Counted from the first letter of the stretch, positions 12,801 through 24,478 are shown. The stretch is DNA of 64,000 nucleotides from Membranipora membranacea (GCA_914767715.1 OU612072.1:23872001-23936000); one strand, 5' to 3'. Numbers and translations: made by a program. Notes: generated by a model not told the origin, from the sequence alone.

Positions 12801-15800
12801 AGGAACAAAGAGTAAGTAAAAGTTTGCATAACAATGCTGAATCATCTGAAATGAGTTCAACCTGGAAGGCACATAAGTGTTCAATGGCACATTATACATC
12901 AAAGGGTGAATGGATGCATAGAATTGTATCCAATAACCTGTTTCCTTTAACATCAATAATTCGAAAGCACAATGAGGTATATTTGACAACCATACCTTGG
13001 CTTTCCATTTCTTTGTACCACCGAGACGGCTTATGACAAAACCTAATTTTTCAAACGTTGCTGTGACATTTCTTTCGTCTAAGGCTTCGGGATCTAACTT
13101 TTTGTCAGAGATTATCAGCACTCTTCCTCTTGTCGGGGTCATCGGATACGCCTGAAATGATTTGATTTTGTGGAAATCAGTGTCTGCGGGGCGCCATAAT
13201 TTGATCAATTTTTCTATTATAATATGTAATCATAATAACGTTTGCTTCAACTGTAATCACCTTGTTATTGCCTTTATGAACTCAACAGCCTGGGTCTCAG
13301 CTGTTTATGACTGACTAATGAGTAGGTAATTTTTTACAATACGTTATTATACTGTATAAACATGTATAAACATTTGATGTTCATATTAGCTACTTCCTGA
13401 TTATTTTTCCTTATCAACTCCCATTTGTTACTTGTACTCAAACAGGATAGTTGTCACTTTTCAATATCATATAAATTTTTATGTGACACAAGCACTGCAG
13501 CAGCTCAGGCTAGCTGGTTAGGTAAGTTTAGCTTGCTTCTGTACATCGCTTCGATGTCACAAGAAAAGGAGCTCTACCATATACTTACAGACCAACATAA
13601 AAAGTTATAAATTAAAATGTAAAACAAGTTTTAACGGTCAGGAGGACAGCCAGCTCATGAAGGTTTTTTTTGAGAATTCTTGAAACAATTTACATTGAAT
13701 GTTAATGAAACCATAAAATACTTCCCATCAAAAGAACAAAAGAAGAATGAATTTGGATACACCAACCTTGTGACTTCTCTCTGAAGGATATAAGAACCGC
13801 TGTGGTACAGGTTGGTCATCGATAATACCAGACTGCTTTACAAGACCCATAATCTCTGATGTAACACTTTGCTTCTTTGTGCTGATATAAGTCCTGAGTT
13901 CATTCTTTTCTGACACACTGAGAGGTGATACTGTAAAGTATATACTTGCTTTTGATTTTCAAACATTGGACAGAGAAAGGGCTCTCTCAAGGTCAAAAAG
14001 AGGTTGAATTGCTACCTCCACCAAATTCCAGTTTAAGCATCTACCATAATCTTTCACTTTACGAATCAGATGACTAACTAACTTTCCTGCTATCTAATCA
14101 GTCATTGATTTCACCATTAAATTTGTGAGTGTCTCTTTACCAGTAAAGTTTCTTTAATGTGGTATTTTTACAATAAGGAACACTGTAGTGATAGTGACTG
14201 CTAGCATTATCATAATTTAGATGACAAAAAAAGCATAAAATAAAGGATCAATAAAACTGTACTGACCTGGTGCAAGTAGGGAAGCTGGTAGTTTATCCTC
14301 ATCACAACAGCTAGTAATCCCACCTTGTTTTCGGTCTACTCCTCCATAAATATCGAGGGACAGCGGAACAGGGTTGGCCTTATTTAGAAAGAGGCAGTGA
14401 GGGCAAGGGATGTCACTAGTGACAATAGTGAATGGCATGCTGTATTCAACGTGCTTGCGGAGTTCTTTGATGAGTCGGATGAACACATTCCACATTTCTT
14501 CTACCCTTGAAACTCCTCCCTCTACTTTCACTAACACTCTTTGATTGACGATTTCATGAATAAGGTGAATGTCCACTTCTTCTTCGGAGTCCGTGTGTGG
14601 TGATTGGCGTTTGAGTCTTGCGGATGCTCCGTTTCCATATGGAAATATCTGATAGGTGTCGCTTCTCAGTTCCTGCATGAAGGCCACAGTCATCTGATGG
14701 AAAGCATAGTCCGGTACAATCAAACCATGAAAACCTATTGTGCTGTGGAGGCGTAAATCAGCAGATTGCGAGGGAAAAGTGTCCTTCGGCATAAAAAAGG
14801 GTAGAAGATAGACGTCATCAGGAACCTCATTGACAGTTGTGGGACCATACAGTAGTTTGAATCTGGTAAGGAGAACTACTGCCACATCAAACTGGATTTC
14901 AGATGGGCTTGATGGCAAGATGTGTATCAAGTTCTGCTTGTTTATAACTCCACTTCGGAAATAGCTGTTAATACCATCTCTGTGAGGCGGTTGGCAGTTG
15001 GCGGTTGACGGCGTAATTGTTATCTTACGCTCCATCGAGTGATTGTAGAGAGAGCGTATCAGTTTTGATACAGCTTCCACATTGTGAAATATCACATTCC
15101 CCAAATTGCCACCACTTTGTTCTGAATCCTTGTACCATAGGATAATTCCGGCGCGCTGCATATATCCTAAAACACTATCTAATACTGCAACTTTCAAACC
15201 TTTCGAAAGATCACTGTAAGACAACCATCCTTTGCATTTATCAGATGTTATACTTTCCATCGCTGTCTTCCATTTGGCCGGAATAGTATGCATTGCTTTC
15301 TTTACACATTTCACCAGTTCATCCTTCAGCTGGCGAAGGTCCTTATAACAGTTCTTGGACCCATATCCTATCTCAAAGATTTTTCTCCATTCAAACTCCC
15401 TGCCCTGTTTCGGAAACATTCTAAAATCCTTAAGAGATTCGTTTTCTTCCTTTAGGTCTTTTACCACTCTCTTGATTGTTTCTAACAACTCAGTTTTGAG
15501 TTTGGCATAGATGGGGCAGTTTACAGGATATAGATCTGTGTGGGTGATGGCCAGAATTGGCTCCTCAATATCAGGAGAGATCAGGAGAAGCTGAGATAGC
15601 CAATCTACTGCCACTCTTCTTGTTGCTTCACGTCTTCCCAAGCTCTTTGAGAGTTCCTCATATTCTTCCATGTTGACCACCACAATGGGTATACAGTCTT
15701 TGCAGCAAGTCAGCTGGTATCCGTAGTGGTATACTTTGTCTCCTCCAAAGTCAATAACTTTTGTTTGCTCTTCTTTTTGCGAAATACCTAGATCGATACC

Positions 15801-16260
15801 ATGGAACTCAAAGACTTCGGTTTTGTCAACATCAGGAGGCTTAGGGCTAGGTTTGAAGTCATCCTGCATTGTCCTGAGCAATGTGGATTTTCCAGCACCC
15901 TGTCGTCCTATCAGTACAATAGTCAATGGCGCGAATTCCTCTTTGCCTTGCTCTAAATCTTTGTAATATTGTTTAATATCCTCTAAGCCGGAAGTCCAAA
16001 CAGCAAGAGGTGGCTCTGTTAGATTGTAACAGCCTGTTACATGCAAGCTCTCAAGAGAGATGACGCTAGGATTGAGGTGTTTCAGCATCACATTCTTTGA
16101 AAGATTCAGTTTCCTAAGCTTCTGAAGCTTTCCTGTCCACTTTGGCAGTGCCTTCAGTTTATTGGCAGCCAGACATAGTTCACTAATACTCGACATTTTT
16201 TCCATGCTGTAAGATGATAATTTGAAGGGTTTTGAAACTTCATTGGATGTCATGATTAAT
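9884..16260 (-). CDS. LRR-Roc-COR-caspase-like protein (C-terminal block of the ROCO gene)
   Basis: Exons in coding order: 16260-14267, 13930-13767, 13151-12996, 12676-12436, 12107-12039, 11399-11316, 11071-10959 and 10072-9884 (TAG). All borders are GT/AG with matching phases. Read from ATG 16253 it is 1,000 residues. Visible parts: two LRRs (about 18-75), Roc GTPase with P-loop GRQGAGKST (116-124), DFGGD in place of the usual G3 motif (168-172) and THTD (237-240), a COR region (about 330-640), then a caspase-like domain from about 735. The last has YSGHGDYG (His804) and ILDCCSGG (Cys847, where caspases have QACRG), plus a p10-like part (DDLIIFESTFPG). ROCO proteins are GTPase-regulated dimeric switches and C14 peptidases cut proteins; a caspase output on a ROCO protein is the notable point. 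A phase-2 acceptor 7 nt before the ATG suggests the frame continues from the LRR array at 24479-57613. A short form starting at 16253 is the alternative. Confidence 0.88.
10500..10516. repeat. Poly-C tract
   Basis: A run of 17 C in an intron of the ROCO gene; a second, interrupted C-tract lies near 10779-10793. Confidence 0.8.
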
Positions 16261-16911
16261 CTAATTTAAACTATTCATTGCACCCAAGTGCAAGTTGTTT
16301 AGATGTTTTTGATTTGATATTTAGTTGAGGTCACATAATTCAAATGCCGGCAGATCGACTTATGTCTGAATTAGCAGAGTTTGGATTGAAAGAATTTTGT
16401 GGAATTTGTCTCATCTCTCGTTTTACGTTAATTTTTCTTGTAATGGTCAAATATGAATTGCCCGGTTCTTTTACAGTGATGATGAAAATGTAAAGGCTAG
16501 GAGTGTATTGATTTTGTAAGGCATTTAAATTCTTGTTCAATAAACTTCAATTATCGCAATCACTAACAAACACAGTCATCACATAGAGATTATTTATTCC
16601 ACTGTGCAGTGTGTCTTTATAAAGAATCAGGCATGCCCCTCCGACATTTCCTACTCACTCTGAATACCCAGCAGTGCAATAAATGAGGGATGCCTCATCC
16701 AACTATAGGCTGGGGCCACTACACTGCCATAACAATCATAGCACTCGTTTCCCCTATTTATCTAGTGTTTCAATTTACACTTAAAAATCAAGTGGAGTAG
16801 CCTCGGTATTTAGGCCAATGGTCATGATGATGGTGGTTGAGTTTGGCCATCATTGAGCCTGTCAAAGTCCTGTTTACACTCAAGAATATTTTTATGAGGT
16901 ATTTGTGTTAG

Positions 16912-17427
16912 AATAGACAGTTTTCTGAGCTCTGATTTATGCCTCAATTCGGAGTTGTCCTCTCTCCACTTTGGTACTTTTAACCCACGCCGCATAGGAA
17001 AAACCTGCTGAAAGAGGGTTATCTTGAAAACCGCTTATGTAAGGATAAAAATGATTTTTGATTCAGAATCTGCACCATTGAATACCCTGTTAAGCAGGGT
17101 TTCCAAATCATTGAGGGCTTGAATGTTGATCAATCTTAATTTTAGTGACGAAATTCATGAAAAATTCTGCCAAATTGTCCGCAAAACAGGCAGAAAATGT
17201 TATAATTGACTATCCAAATACTAAAATTATTTCCCAAATGATGTCCATATGAGTTTTCAATGGTGCAGATTCTGAATCAAAAATCATTTTTATCCTACCA
17301 TAAGCGGTTTTCAACATAACCCTCTTTTCAGCACGTTTTTCCTATGCGGCGTGTGTTAAAAGTACCAAACTGGAGAGAGGACAACTTCAAATTGAGGCCT
17401 AAATTCGAGCTCAGAAAACTGTCTATT
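16912..17427. repeat. Foldback element with about 170-bp inverted arms
   Basis: Arm 16912-17080 is the near-complete inverse of 17258-17427. Ends read AATAGACAGTTTTCTGAGCT and its complement. The spacer is about 177 bp and has no ORF. It resembles a non-autonomous DNA element (MITE). A target-site duplication was not resolved. It lies between the Roc exon and the LRR array. Confidence 0.75.
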
Positions 17428-17817
17428 GAATTTATGATCTTAGAGGTTAGAGGTAGAGAAGGCAGATGAGTTCTGAGCATAAAAACCCCTAGCAGCTGAT
17501 GAAATTATAAATCAGAAAATGCTTCCCACAAGCATGCTGGATCGCATGAGACATCAAAGAATGACCATGAAAATTGATGTAGTCTTCACAGGTGTTTTGG
17601 TGAAGATCTTAACAGTCTTTTCTCTCGCTGGCTTCAGGCACTGGCAACAATTTAAACACTGTATGTAAAGGTTAATGCTCATTGCAACGAAGGAGGGTTA
17701 TAATTTAATAAATCATGTATTAGAAAAATGTGAGTGTTTTGATGTTACTTAAAATTGATCTTAATGTGATTTGCTCGTACCTCTGTAACATATTAATAAA
17801 TTATGTACTCTGTTATA

Positions 17818-18056
17818 TGTGATCTGTGCTAATATGCTAGTAAATTGTAGTTATGTTCCCTTTTATTTTATGTTGAGATATCCCATAATCCCATGGTCAA
17901 GTCCTGTGACATGTAGTTTCAGTTTCTTTGATAAAGTTTGAGTTGTTGTTTTGCAATTGTAGTGTGGAGAGGATTTTTCTACTGTCTTAGTTAGGCTTTG
18001 CAGTTCATTAGAATACAACATTCAGTATCTTACATATAACTCAGTGTGTCATATTC
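17818..18056 (+). repeat. 5' LTR
   Basis: Begins TGTGATCTG and matches the 3' LTR with one mismatch (the C in CAAGTCCTGTG is A in the other copy). Identity continues two bases past 18056, so the right border could be 18058. The TATA flanks favour 18056. Confidence 0.85.
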
Positions 18057-18076
18057 TACAAGCTATTTCGGCTATC

Positions 18077-18844
18077 ATGGTATCCAAGGCTATAAGGTTT
18101 TCTGATATCATCAAGAGTTATGAGGACCAGAAGACAAGTGGTGAGTTCTTTGTTTGGATAGAGAAGCTAGAGCTGGTGGCACAGTTGCAAGGGTTGACAG
18201 ATCTGCCTAAGTTTGTGCCATTGTTCTTGTCAGGTCCTGCCTTTTCTGTGTATCAACAGTTGAGTGATGAAACTAAGGATGATTATGATTTGTTAAAAGC
18301 TGAGTTATCCACTGCTTTCAGCATTGATCCATTTACAGCGTATGATGAGTTGAAGAGCAGAGTATTAATCGAGAATGAGTCGGTTGATGTGTATTTAGCT
18401 GATATAAGGCGGTTGGTGGCATTGATGGGTCATGGACATCATGGTGAGCCTCTGGTCAGGTGTGCATTTGTATCAGGCCTACCTTCTGATGTAGCTATGC
18501 AGTTAAAATCTACTGTTAATGTTGAGAGGTTGGGGCTCGCAGAGTTAGTAGGGAAAGCGCGTGCAATGCTTGCATCAAGGGGAGGCAATTCTGCCTTTGC
18601 TTGTGCAGGTGTAAAGTCAAATGTAAAAGCTGTACAGTGCTTCGTCTGCTCTGGTAATGGGCATGTAGCTCGGGAATGTCCTAACAAGAAAAAGGAGCGG
18701 TATGTTAGTGGTCGATCTCAGCGTGATCGAAGATGCTATATATGTGATTCACCCGATCACCTGGCAAACAAATGCCCAAACCGATCGGGAAATGGGACCG
18801 GGGCAGTATCTGCGTCGGATACTCGCCCCGCATCGCAGCAATAG
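18077..18844 (+). CDS. Gag-like protein with two CCHC zinc knuckles
   Basis: The ORF opens at 18044 inside the LTR border; ATG 18077 (MVSKAIRF), about 20 nt after the LTR, is the likelier start. An alpha-helical capsid-like part is followed by two zinc knuckles, CFVCSGNGHVARECP and CYICDSPDHLANKCP, that bind RNA. The ORF overlaps pol by 73 nt in a different frame (pol is -1 relative to gag). Pol may come from a frameshift or its own ATG; no canonical slippery heptamer was identified. Confidence 0.85.
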   Translation: MVSKAIRFSDIIKSYEDQKTSGEFFVWIEKLELVAQLQGLTDLPKFVPLFLSGPAFSVYQQLSDETKDDYDLLKAELSTAFSIDPFTAYDELKSRVLIENESVDVYLADIRRLVALMGHGHHGEPLVRCAFVSGLPSDVAMQLKSTVNVERLGLAELVGKARAMLASRGGNSAFACAGVKSNVKAVQCFVCSGNGHVARECPNKKKERYVSGRSQRDRRCYICDSPDHLANKCPNRSGNGTGAVSASDTRPASQQ

Positions 18845-21750
18845 AGGCGCCATTACCTGTGATAAACATTTTGATCAATGGCGTTCAGTGTAGATCGTTG
18901 GTTGACACAGGTTGTCAGCGGACCGTTGTGACATCTCATGTGATCAAAGTGTTAGGTGCTAAGCACAACTCTAAGCCTAGTGTTGTGACAATGCTCGATG
19001 GCAAAACTACTCAGTGTGCAGGAGAAGTTGACTTGGTGTTAGATACATGTCGTGATTCAGTGAAATTACGATGCTTTGTCGCGTCATCTCTGGTATGTGG
19101 ATTTTCCGCAATAATAGGTATGGATGCTGTCAGAGGTTTAGGTGGCGTAACTGTGAGCTCGAGGAGTGTTCCTCATTTTGGCAATGTTGATGAAGGTATG
19201 CATATGTCCTTGGTTGCTGCTGTAGGAGTTTCGGTGGTTCCTTCTCTTGAGGTCGAAGACACTGATTTTAGAGCGATTTATGATGGAAATCAATGGAAGG
19301 TCTCTTGGAAATGGAAGGATGAAGAGCCTACTTTGAGAAATCAAAGAGGCGAGTACAATATCAGTGACAAATGTAGGGCAGGTTATGAGAGAGAGGTTGA
19401 GTCATGGATTGAGTGTGGGTGGTTAGTAGAGCATGATGTCTCAAAACATGGTGAAGTGAAGGGTGTGATACCAATGTTGGCTGCATTTCAGCCCAACAAA
19501 GATAGTAAGATAAGGCCTGTTATGGACTATGGGAAAGAGTTGAATCAGTATATCAGTAGCAACCCAGGCGTTGATGTTGCTGTATGTCAGGATAAGTTGC
19601 GCAAATGGCGCAGATTTGGCTCAAACTGTTCTATGCTTGATCTCAAAAAGGCATACCTGCAGTTGTATGTTGATGATGAGCTGCTGAAGTTCCAGGCGGT
19701 TCGTTATCAGAACAAAATGTATGTCATGACACGGATGGGTTTCGGTTTGAATGTTGCACCGAAAATAATGTCAAAGGTTCTTGGTAAGGTTCTGTCAATG
19801 GATAGTGCAGTTGAACACGGTACTGATCACTACATAGACGATATCATAGTGGATGAGGACAGAGTATCGGTGGATTGTGTGAGAGCCCATCTTCGAAAGT
19901 ATGGCTTGGTGACAAAGGAACCTGAGAGAATGTGTGATGCTAGGGTGCTTGGCTTGCGTGTAAAGCTTACTGAGAGTGATGAGTTGGTCTGGGGTAGGGA
20001 CAATGAGTACGGTGACATAGCTGATGTAGTGACTAAACGAGAGTTGTTCTCGGTGTGTGGTCGCCTCACTGGGCATTATCCTTTAGGTGGATGGCTACGA
20101 GTGGCATGCAGCTTTATGAAGAGACAGGCAAGTGATTGTGACTGGGATGAGAAGGTTCCCACTCGCGTAAAGGAGATGTTGCTTGAAACTCAGGCAATGC
20201 TAGCCAAAAGAGACCCTGTTTGTGGAGTATGGTCTGTGCCTTGTACTAAGGAAGGAGTGATATGGTGTGATGCAAGCAGCCTAGCTGTCGGAGTGATAGT
20301 TGAGATAGGTGGTGTGATGGTAGAGGATGGCTGTTGGTTGAGGAAAGATGATGGCAATCATATCAATGTTGCTGAGTTAGAGGCAGTAGTCAGGGGTTTG
20401 AGCTGTGGTATAAAATGGGAGTTGAAGTCTATGAAAGTTATGACAGATTCTGCTACTGTGTATGGCTGGGTGAAATCGGTGATAAATGACAGCAAGCGTC
20501 CTAAGGTCGGAGGTCTTGGTGAGCTGCTTACTAGGAGGAGGTTGAGTATGATCGTTGAGCTAATCGAGTTGTATGACTTACATGTCGAGGTGGTATTAGT
20601 CAAGTCAGAGGCTAATCTAGCTGATGCACTTACAAGGGTTCCTAAGAAGTGGCTCAAACCTCTAGCTCAGGTTGTATCAGTCGGCTGTGTTGGCGGATAC
20701 TCTATTGAGGCTGTGCGTGATCTTCATGATACTAACCACCTGGGGGTGGAAAGGACCTTTTATCTTTCCAGGTGTAAGTGGGGCGATGCAGTACAAAAAG
20801 ATGATGTGGTCCAAGCGGTGAAGGAATGCCAAGTCTGCAGACGTGTTGATCCAGCACCAGTAAGATGGGAACATGGTGAGCTTTCGGTTGATGAGACATG
20901 GTTCAGACTAGCATCAGACATCACTCATTATGGAGGCAGTCCGTACTTGACCCTAATAGACTGTGGACCTAGCAGATTCTCTATATGGCGACAGCTCACC
21001 AATGAGACGACCGAAGCTGTCATAAAACTGCTAGGACAAATCTTCAATGAGCGTGGACCTCCTAAAGAACTGTTAACTGATAATGGACCATGTTATGTGA
21101 GCGAGAGGTTCCGTGGATTTATGGCTAAGTGGAACGTGGACCATATATTCAGTTGTGCCTACAAGAAGCAAGGAAACGGCATAGTAGAGCGGCAACATAG
21201 AACAATCAAGAGAATGGTTGCTCGCTCCGGTGGCTCAGTACAGGATATGGTGTACTGGTACAACTTTTCAGCAAAAGTTGATGGTAGCACGCCGGCGGAA
21301 TCTATCTACCAATACGGCGGTCAGTCATTGCCAGATGTGACAGGGAACTCATTCCGTCGACAGAGAGACACTCATCTCAATCCATTCAGTGTCGGAGACA
21401 GTGTGTATGTAAAACCTCCTGATGCCCGCTGCACGACTACATGGCCAACTGGGGAGGTAACCGCTATCATCTCAAACACTGCCGTTAAGGTTGGTAGCAC
21501 ACCCAGACATGTCAGTGACCTAAGGCTATGCCAGCATTTCTCTCCAACCAATGAAGAGAATGGACAATCAATTCAAGGCGCTATTGACTATGAGCTAGTT
21601 GACCTTGGTGGGGAGGATGCATCTGATGACGATGCGGGACAACATGGAAGTGTTAGTGATGCCAGTGACAATGAGAGTGTCGGAGAGCAAGATCAAGCCA
21701 GGGCCCGTAATCCCCCTCAGCGATTCGGTAACAATATTTATGACACCTGA
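18772..21750 (+). CDS. Pol polyprotein: protease, RT, RNase H, integrase
   Basis: 992 residues without stops. Aspartic protease motif LVDTGCQ (about 43-49); reverse transcriptase with LDLKKAYLQL and YIDD (about 354); RNase H start WCDAS (about 497); integrase with an H-H-C-C zinc motif ending CQVC (about 685) and catalytic Asp, Asp, Glu in ASDIT (713), LTDNG (767) and VERQH (804). All catalytic residues I can check are present, so the element may still be active. The true N-terminus depends on frameshifting, so 18772 is only the first ATG of the frame. Confidence 0.9.
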   Translation: MPKPIGKWDRGSICVGYSPRIAAIEAPLPVINILINGVQCRSLVDTGCQRTVVTSHVIKVLGAKHNSKPSVVTMLDGKTTQCAGEVDLVLDTCRDSVKLRCFVASSLVCGFSAIIGMDAVRGLGGVTVSSRSVPHFGNVDEGMHMSLVAAVGVSVVPSLEVEDTDFRAIYDGNQWKVSWKWKDEEPTLRNQRGEYNISDKCRAGYEREVESWIECGWLVEHDVSKHGEVKGVIPMLAAFQPNKDSKIRPVMDYGKELNQYISSNPGVDVAVCQDKLRKWRRFGSNCSMLDLKKAYLQLYVDDELLKFQAVRYQNKMYVMTRMGFGLNVAPKIMSKVLGKVLSMDSAVEHGTDHYIDDIIVDEDRVSVDCVRAHLRKYGLVTKEPERMCDARVLGLRVKLTESDELVWGRDNEYGDIADVVTKRELFSVCGRLTGHYPLGGWLRVACSFMKRQASDCDWDEKVPTRVKEMLLETQAMLAKRDPVCGVWSVPCTKEGVIWCDASSLAVGVIVEIGGVMVEDGCWLRKDDGNHINVAELEAVVRGLSCGIKWELKSMKVMTDSATVYGWVKSVINDSKRPKVGGLGELLTRRRLSMIVELIELYDLHVEVVLVKSEANLADALTRVPKKWLKPLAQVVSVGCVGGYSIEAVRDLHDTNHLGVERTFYLSRCKWGDAVQKDDVVQAVKECQVCRRVDPAPVRWEHGELSVDETWFRLASDITHYGGSPYLTLIDCGPSRFSIWRQLTNETTEAVIKLLGQIFNERGPPKELLTDNGPCYVSERFRGFMAKWNVDHIFSCAYKKQGNGIVERQHRTIKRMVARSGGSVQDMVYWYNFSAKVDGSTPAESIYQYGGQSLPDVTGNSFRRQRDTHLNPFSVGDSVYVKPPDARCTTTWPTGEVTAIISNTAVKVGSTPRHVSDLRLCQHFSPTNEENGQSIQGAIDYELVDLGGEDASDDDAGQHGSVSDASDNESVGEQDQARARNPPQRFGNNIYDT

Positions 21751-21781
21751 TCCGAAGTATGATCTTGAGATCATGGGGAGG

Positions 21782-22020
21782 TGTGATCTGTGCTAATATG
21801 CTAGTAAATTGTAGTTATGTTCCCTTTTATTTTATGTTGAGATATCCCATAATCCCATGGTCAAGTCATGTGACATGTAGTTTCAGTTTCTTTGATAAAG
21901 TTTGAGTTGTTGTTTTGCAATTGTAGTGTGGAGAGGATTTTTCTACTGTCTTAGTTAGGCTTTGCAGTTCATTAGAATACAACATTCAGTATCTTACATA
22001 TAACTCAGTGTGTCATATTC
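21782..22020 (+). repeat. 3' LTR
   Basis: One mismatch to the 5' LTR over 239 bp. It starts 31 nt after the pol stop and is followed by TATA, matching the bases before the 5' LTR. Confidence 0.88.
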
Positions 22021-22332
22021 TATAGTGAGTAGAGCAATACTTGACAAAATCCCGGCGGCCAATGAAATTGCAAGGTAAAAAAGGGACTATGCCCACAACG
22101 GCCAAAAACTAAAAAAGGATCAAAGCCAAAAATGGTCCGGTATGATTTGCATGTCCTTGAACCTCTAAAAACTAGGTACTCAAGAGGTTTTTGAGTTCTC
22201 CATGTCACAAAAGCCCCTCAAAAAGTAATTTTAGTCAAAAAAAACTACTTAAGTTTAATATGCCTGATTTTGAAATATTCTTCAAAAGTTCTCTAAGGCC
22301 TGAAACCCCTAAAAAATATTTAAGCATAAGTA

Positions 22333-22872
22333 GTTAAAGACTTAGTTTGAGGCTGCTCTTTTGTATCACATCTTATTCTCCATATTTTATTCTATCATGT
22401 GAGCGATTTTCAGCTTTAGAATCCAAATATTGAGGAAGTTATGGCCTCTCAAACTTCCAGGGTGATTGCCTTCAATCGGCATTGGGAATAAGCGGATGTT
22501 TCCCCTGGGGTATGTCACAACCATAGACATGTGACATAGACATTATGAGTTAGTAGTTAATACACTAATAATCACAATAATTGATGATCAAAATTCAGAC
22601 CTGGGTGGGAGTCGAACCCGAGTCCCTATATCTACAGGCAACGACGCTACCATCACGCCACTTGGACCAACTAGGTTACCAGGCTGTGACGTACCCTAGG
22701 GATTGCCGGCTGATTTTTACTGCCGATAAATTGCAGTCACCTTGGAAGTTTGAGAGGCCATAACTTCCTCAATATTTGGATTCTAAAGCTGAAAATCGCT
22801 CACATGATAGAATAAAATATGGAGAATAAGATGTGATACAAAAGAGCAGCCTAAAACAAAGTCTTTAAGCAC
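22333..22872. repeat. Inverted-repeat element with a tRNA-like core
   Basis: Arm about 22333-22456 is the inverse of about 22737-22872 (GCTGCTCTTTTGTATCACAT and complement). The spacer holds a tRNA-like segment on the minus strand. No ORF of note. Likely a composite non-autonomous element. Confidence 0.7.
22607..22660 (-). ncRNA. tRNA-like pol III promoter boxes (SINE or tRNA relic)
   Basis: On the minus strand a good B box GGGTTCGACTCCC (22619-22607) lies downstream of an A-box-like TGGCGTGATGG (22660-22650). I could not fold a full cloverleaf with a matching acceptor stem, so a tRNA-derived SINE or relic is likelier than a working tRNA. Confidence 0.45.
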
Positions 22873-24478
22873 TGGGGCACGGACATGAGTTTCTTTCAAA
22901 ATCGGCCCGGTATTATGTTTTAGTTCCCTACGATCTAGAAACACTAAAAAACAATTTAAGTCAAGAAAACTTAGGCACTTGGGTACGAACTTAAAGTATT
23001 TACGAAAGCAAGTAACAACCACCGATCATATCAAAGTCATCTCATAGCAATGGCCAGAAAAACTAAATTTATTCGTACGAGGGTGTAATATATTTCAAAG
23101 TGCTCAATCCAGGGTTTAGAGAAGGTTATCTCCCCTGCGCTAGATTGACCCTAAAATGATGACCCACTAACAGTATAACAATAAACCTAGTCCTTAATTG
23201 CCCAGGCCAGTTTCCAGGTTAACATACTTACACCAGAATATATCACAAACAGCATTTGTCAAAGGTAGCCTAGCCAAAGATGTTTTAGTGTTCATCTCCA
23301 ATTTTGTTTTAACAAGATTTGAATTGACCAGCTTACACTGTAATTACAATCAACAGAAAATATGACATCAATGAAAACAACTGCAACATCATAGATCATT
23401 CCTTTTGATATATTCTGTAAAGACACTTGCAATGACGGTTTGGCGATGTTTTAAGTATGCATAGGCATACAATAGCAAAAAGGATGACAGATGTTTTGAA
23501 TGGTGACGTAATGTAGGAGCGACAAATGTGTGTGTGATTTTGAGCATATAAGAGATTTCCAACAGCTTTGGATGGATGCAATTAAAAGAAAAGACTGGCA
23601 GCGATAAATTGATCTAATTAACAATGAGGTCTGGCAGCAATATCACTATGGAGAATCAAAGTTTTATTTGCGAATTTGAATCAAACAACATCTGAAAAAA
23701 ATTGGACACATTAAAACCAAAACTTCAATTCATACACTCTTAAGGTCATGCCTCGCCTAGGATACTAACTTGGGAACTACTGGTCCGATTTCCTTGATTT
23801 ATTTTTCACTCTTATTGTAGCTAATGCTTGTTGAGCAACTTCCAAACCCTCAATAATCTTTATTATAGTTTCTTATGTTTTGATTGCAATTTCAATAATC
23901 AAAGCCACTGGTGCCTATGCAAAAGAATAGGAGCTGCCAATAACTGGGAACATCTGGCTCAGACGCCTCACAACCATTTATTTGTATCAAACCAGAATTG
24001 GCAGCGCAAAGTAGTCCCAATAAATTTTACTTGTGATAATTAATTGTAGTAACAAGCCTTGACATGAATTTCAAGTGCTAGAGAAGGAATGTGTTATAAT
24101 AATAGACAGGAATTAACAGGCCAGCATGTGAACTATTGTAAAGTACACTAATATGACTGGATTTCAGAGAGTTATGTTACTACGCCAAAATCTGGTGCAG
24201 AAATATTGCAGGCAAAAAATCATGGATGGTTGGATTTTCCTCTGTATTCATGAGCCATTTATTTCAATTCGAGTAGAGATGTTGATTCAATATTTTGGAA
24301 TATACAAAAAGGATATGTTTGTAGGTAATTCCCAAGCAGTTAGCTGGGCAAAATGAATTTTGAGTCTTAATAATGATGTAATGTCTGTAGGTTCTAATAA
24401 TATTGTATAGCTAGCTCCTAGTAATTGATATCACCAATGTATCATTAGCATAGGACTAAAAATTAAGAGAATTCTCAC
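22873..24478. other. Gene-poor stretch between repeats and the last LRR exon
   Basis: No exon-like ORF recognised. Segment 23955-24356 recurs as a direct copy at 28546-28976, the second copy carrying a short extra stretch before GTCAGCTGGGCAAAATG. If the ROCO gene is continuous, this is intron. Confidence 0.55.

Larger units (their letters stand above)
17818..22020 (+). mobile_element. Intact LTR retrotransposon with BEL/Pao-like features
   Basis: Two LTRs of about 239 bp (17818-18056 and 21782-22020) differ at one base. They enclose gag and pol ORFs without stops, and a TATA target duplication flanks them (17814-17817, 22021-22024). Order is protease, RT, RNase H, integrase. The segment after RT (PLGGWLRV and WDEKV) recalls BEL/Pao rather than Ty3/Gypsy, but superfamily placement needs a tree. 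It sits antisense to the ROCO gene between exons 16260 and 24479. Confidence 0.9.

Noticed and set aside
22600-22690. Functional tRNA gene on the minus strand
   Set aside because: B box is good, but no acceptor stem or anticodon arm folds; kept only as a tRNA-like SINE relic.
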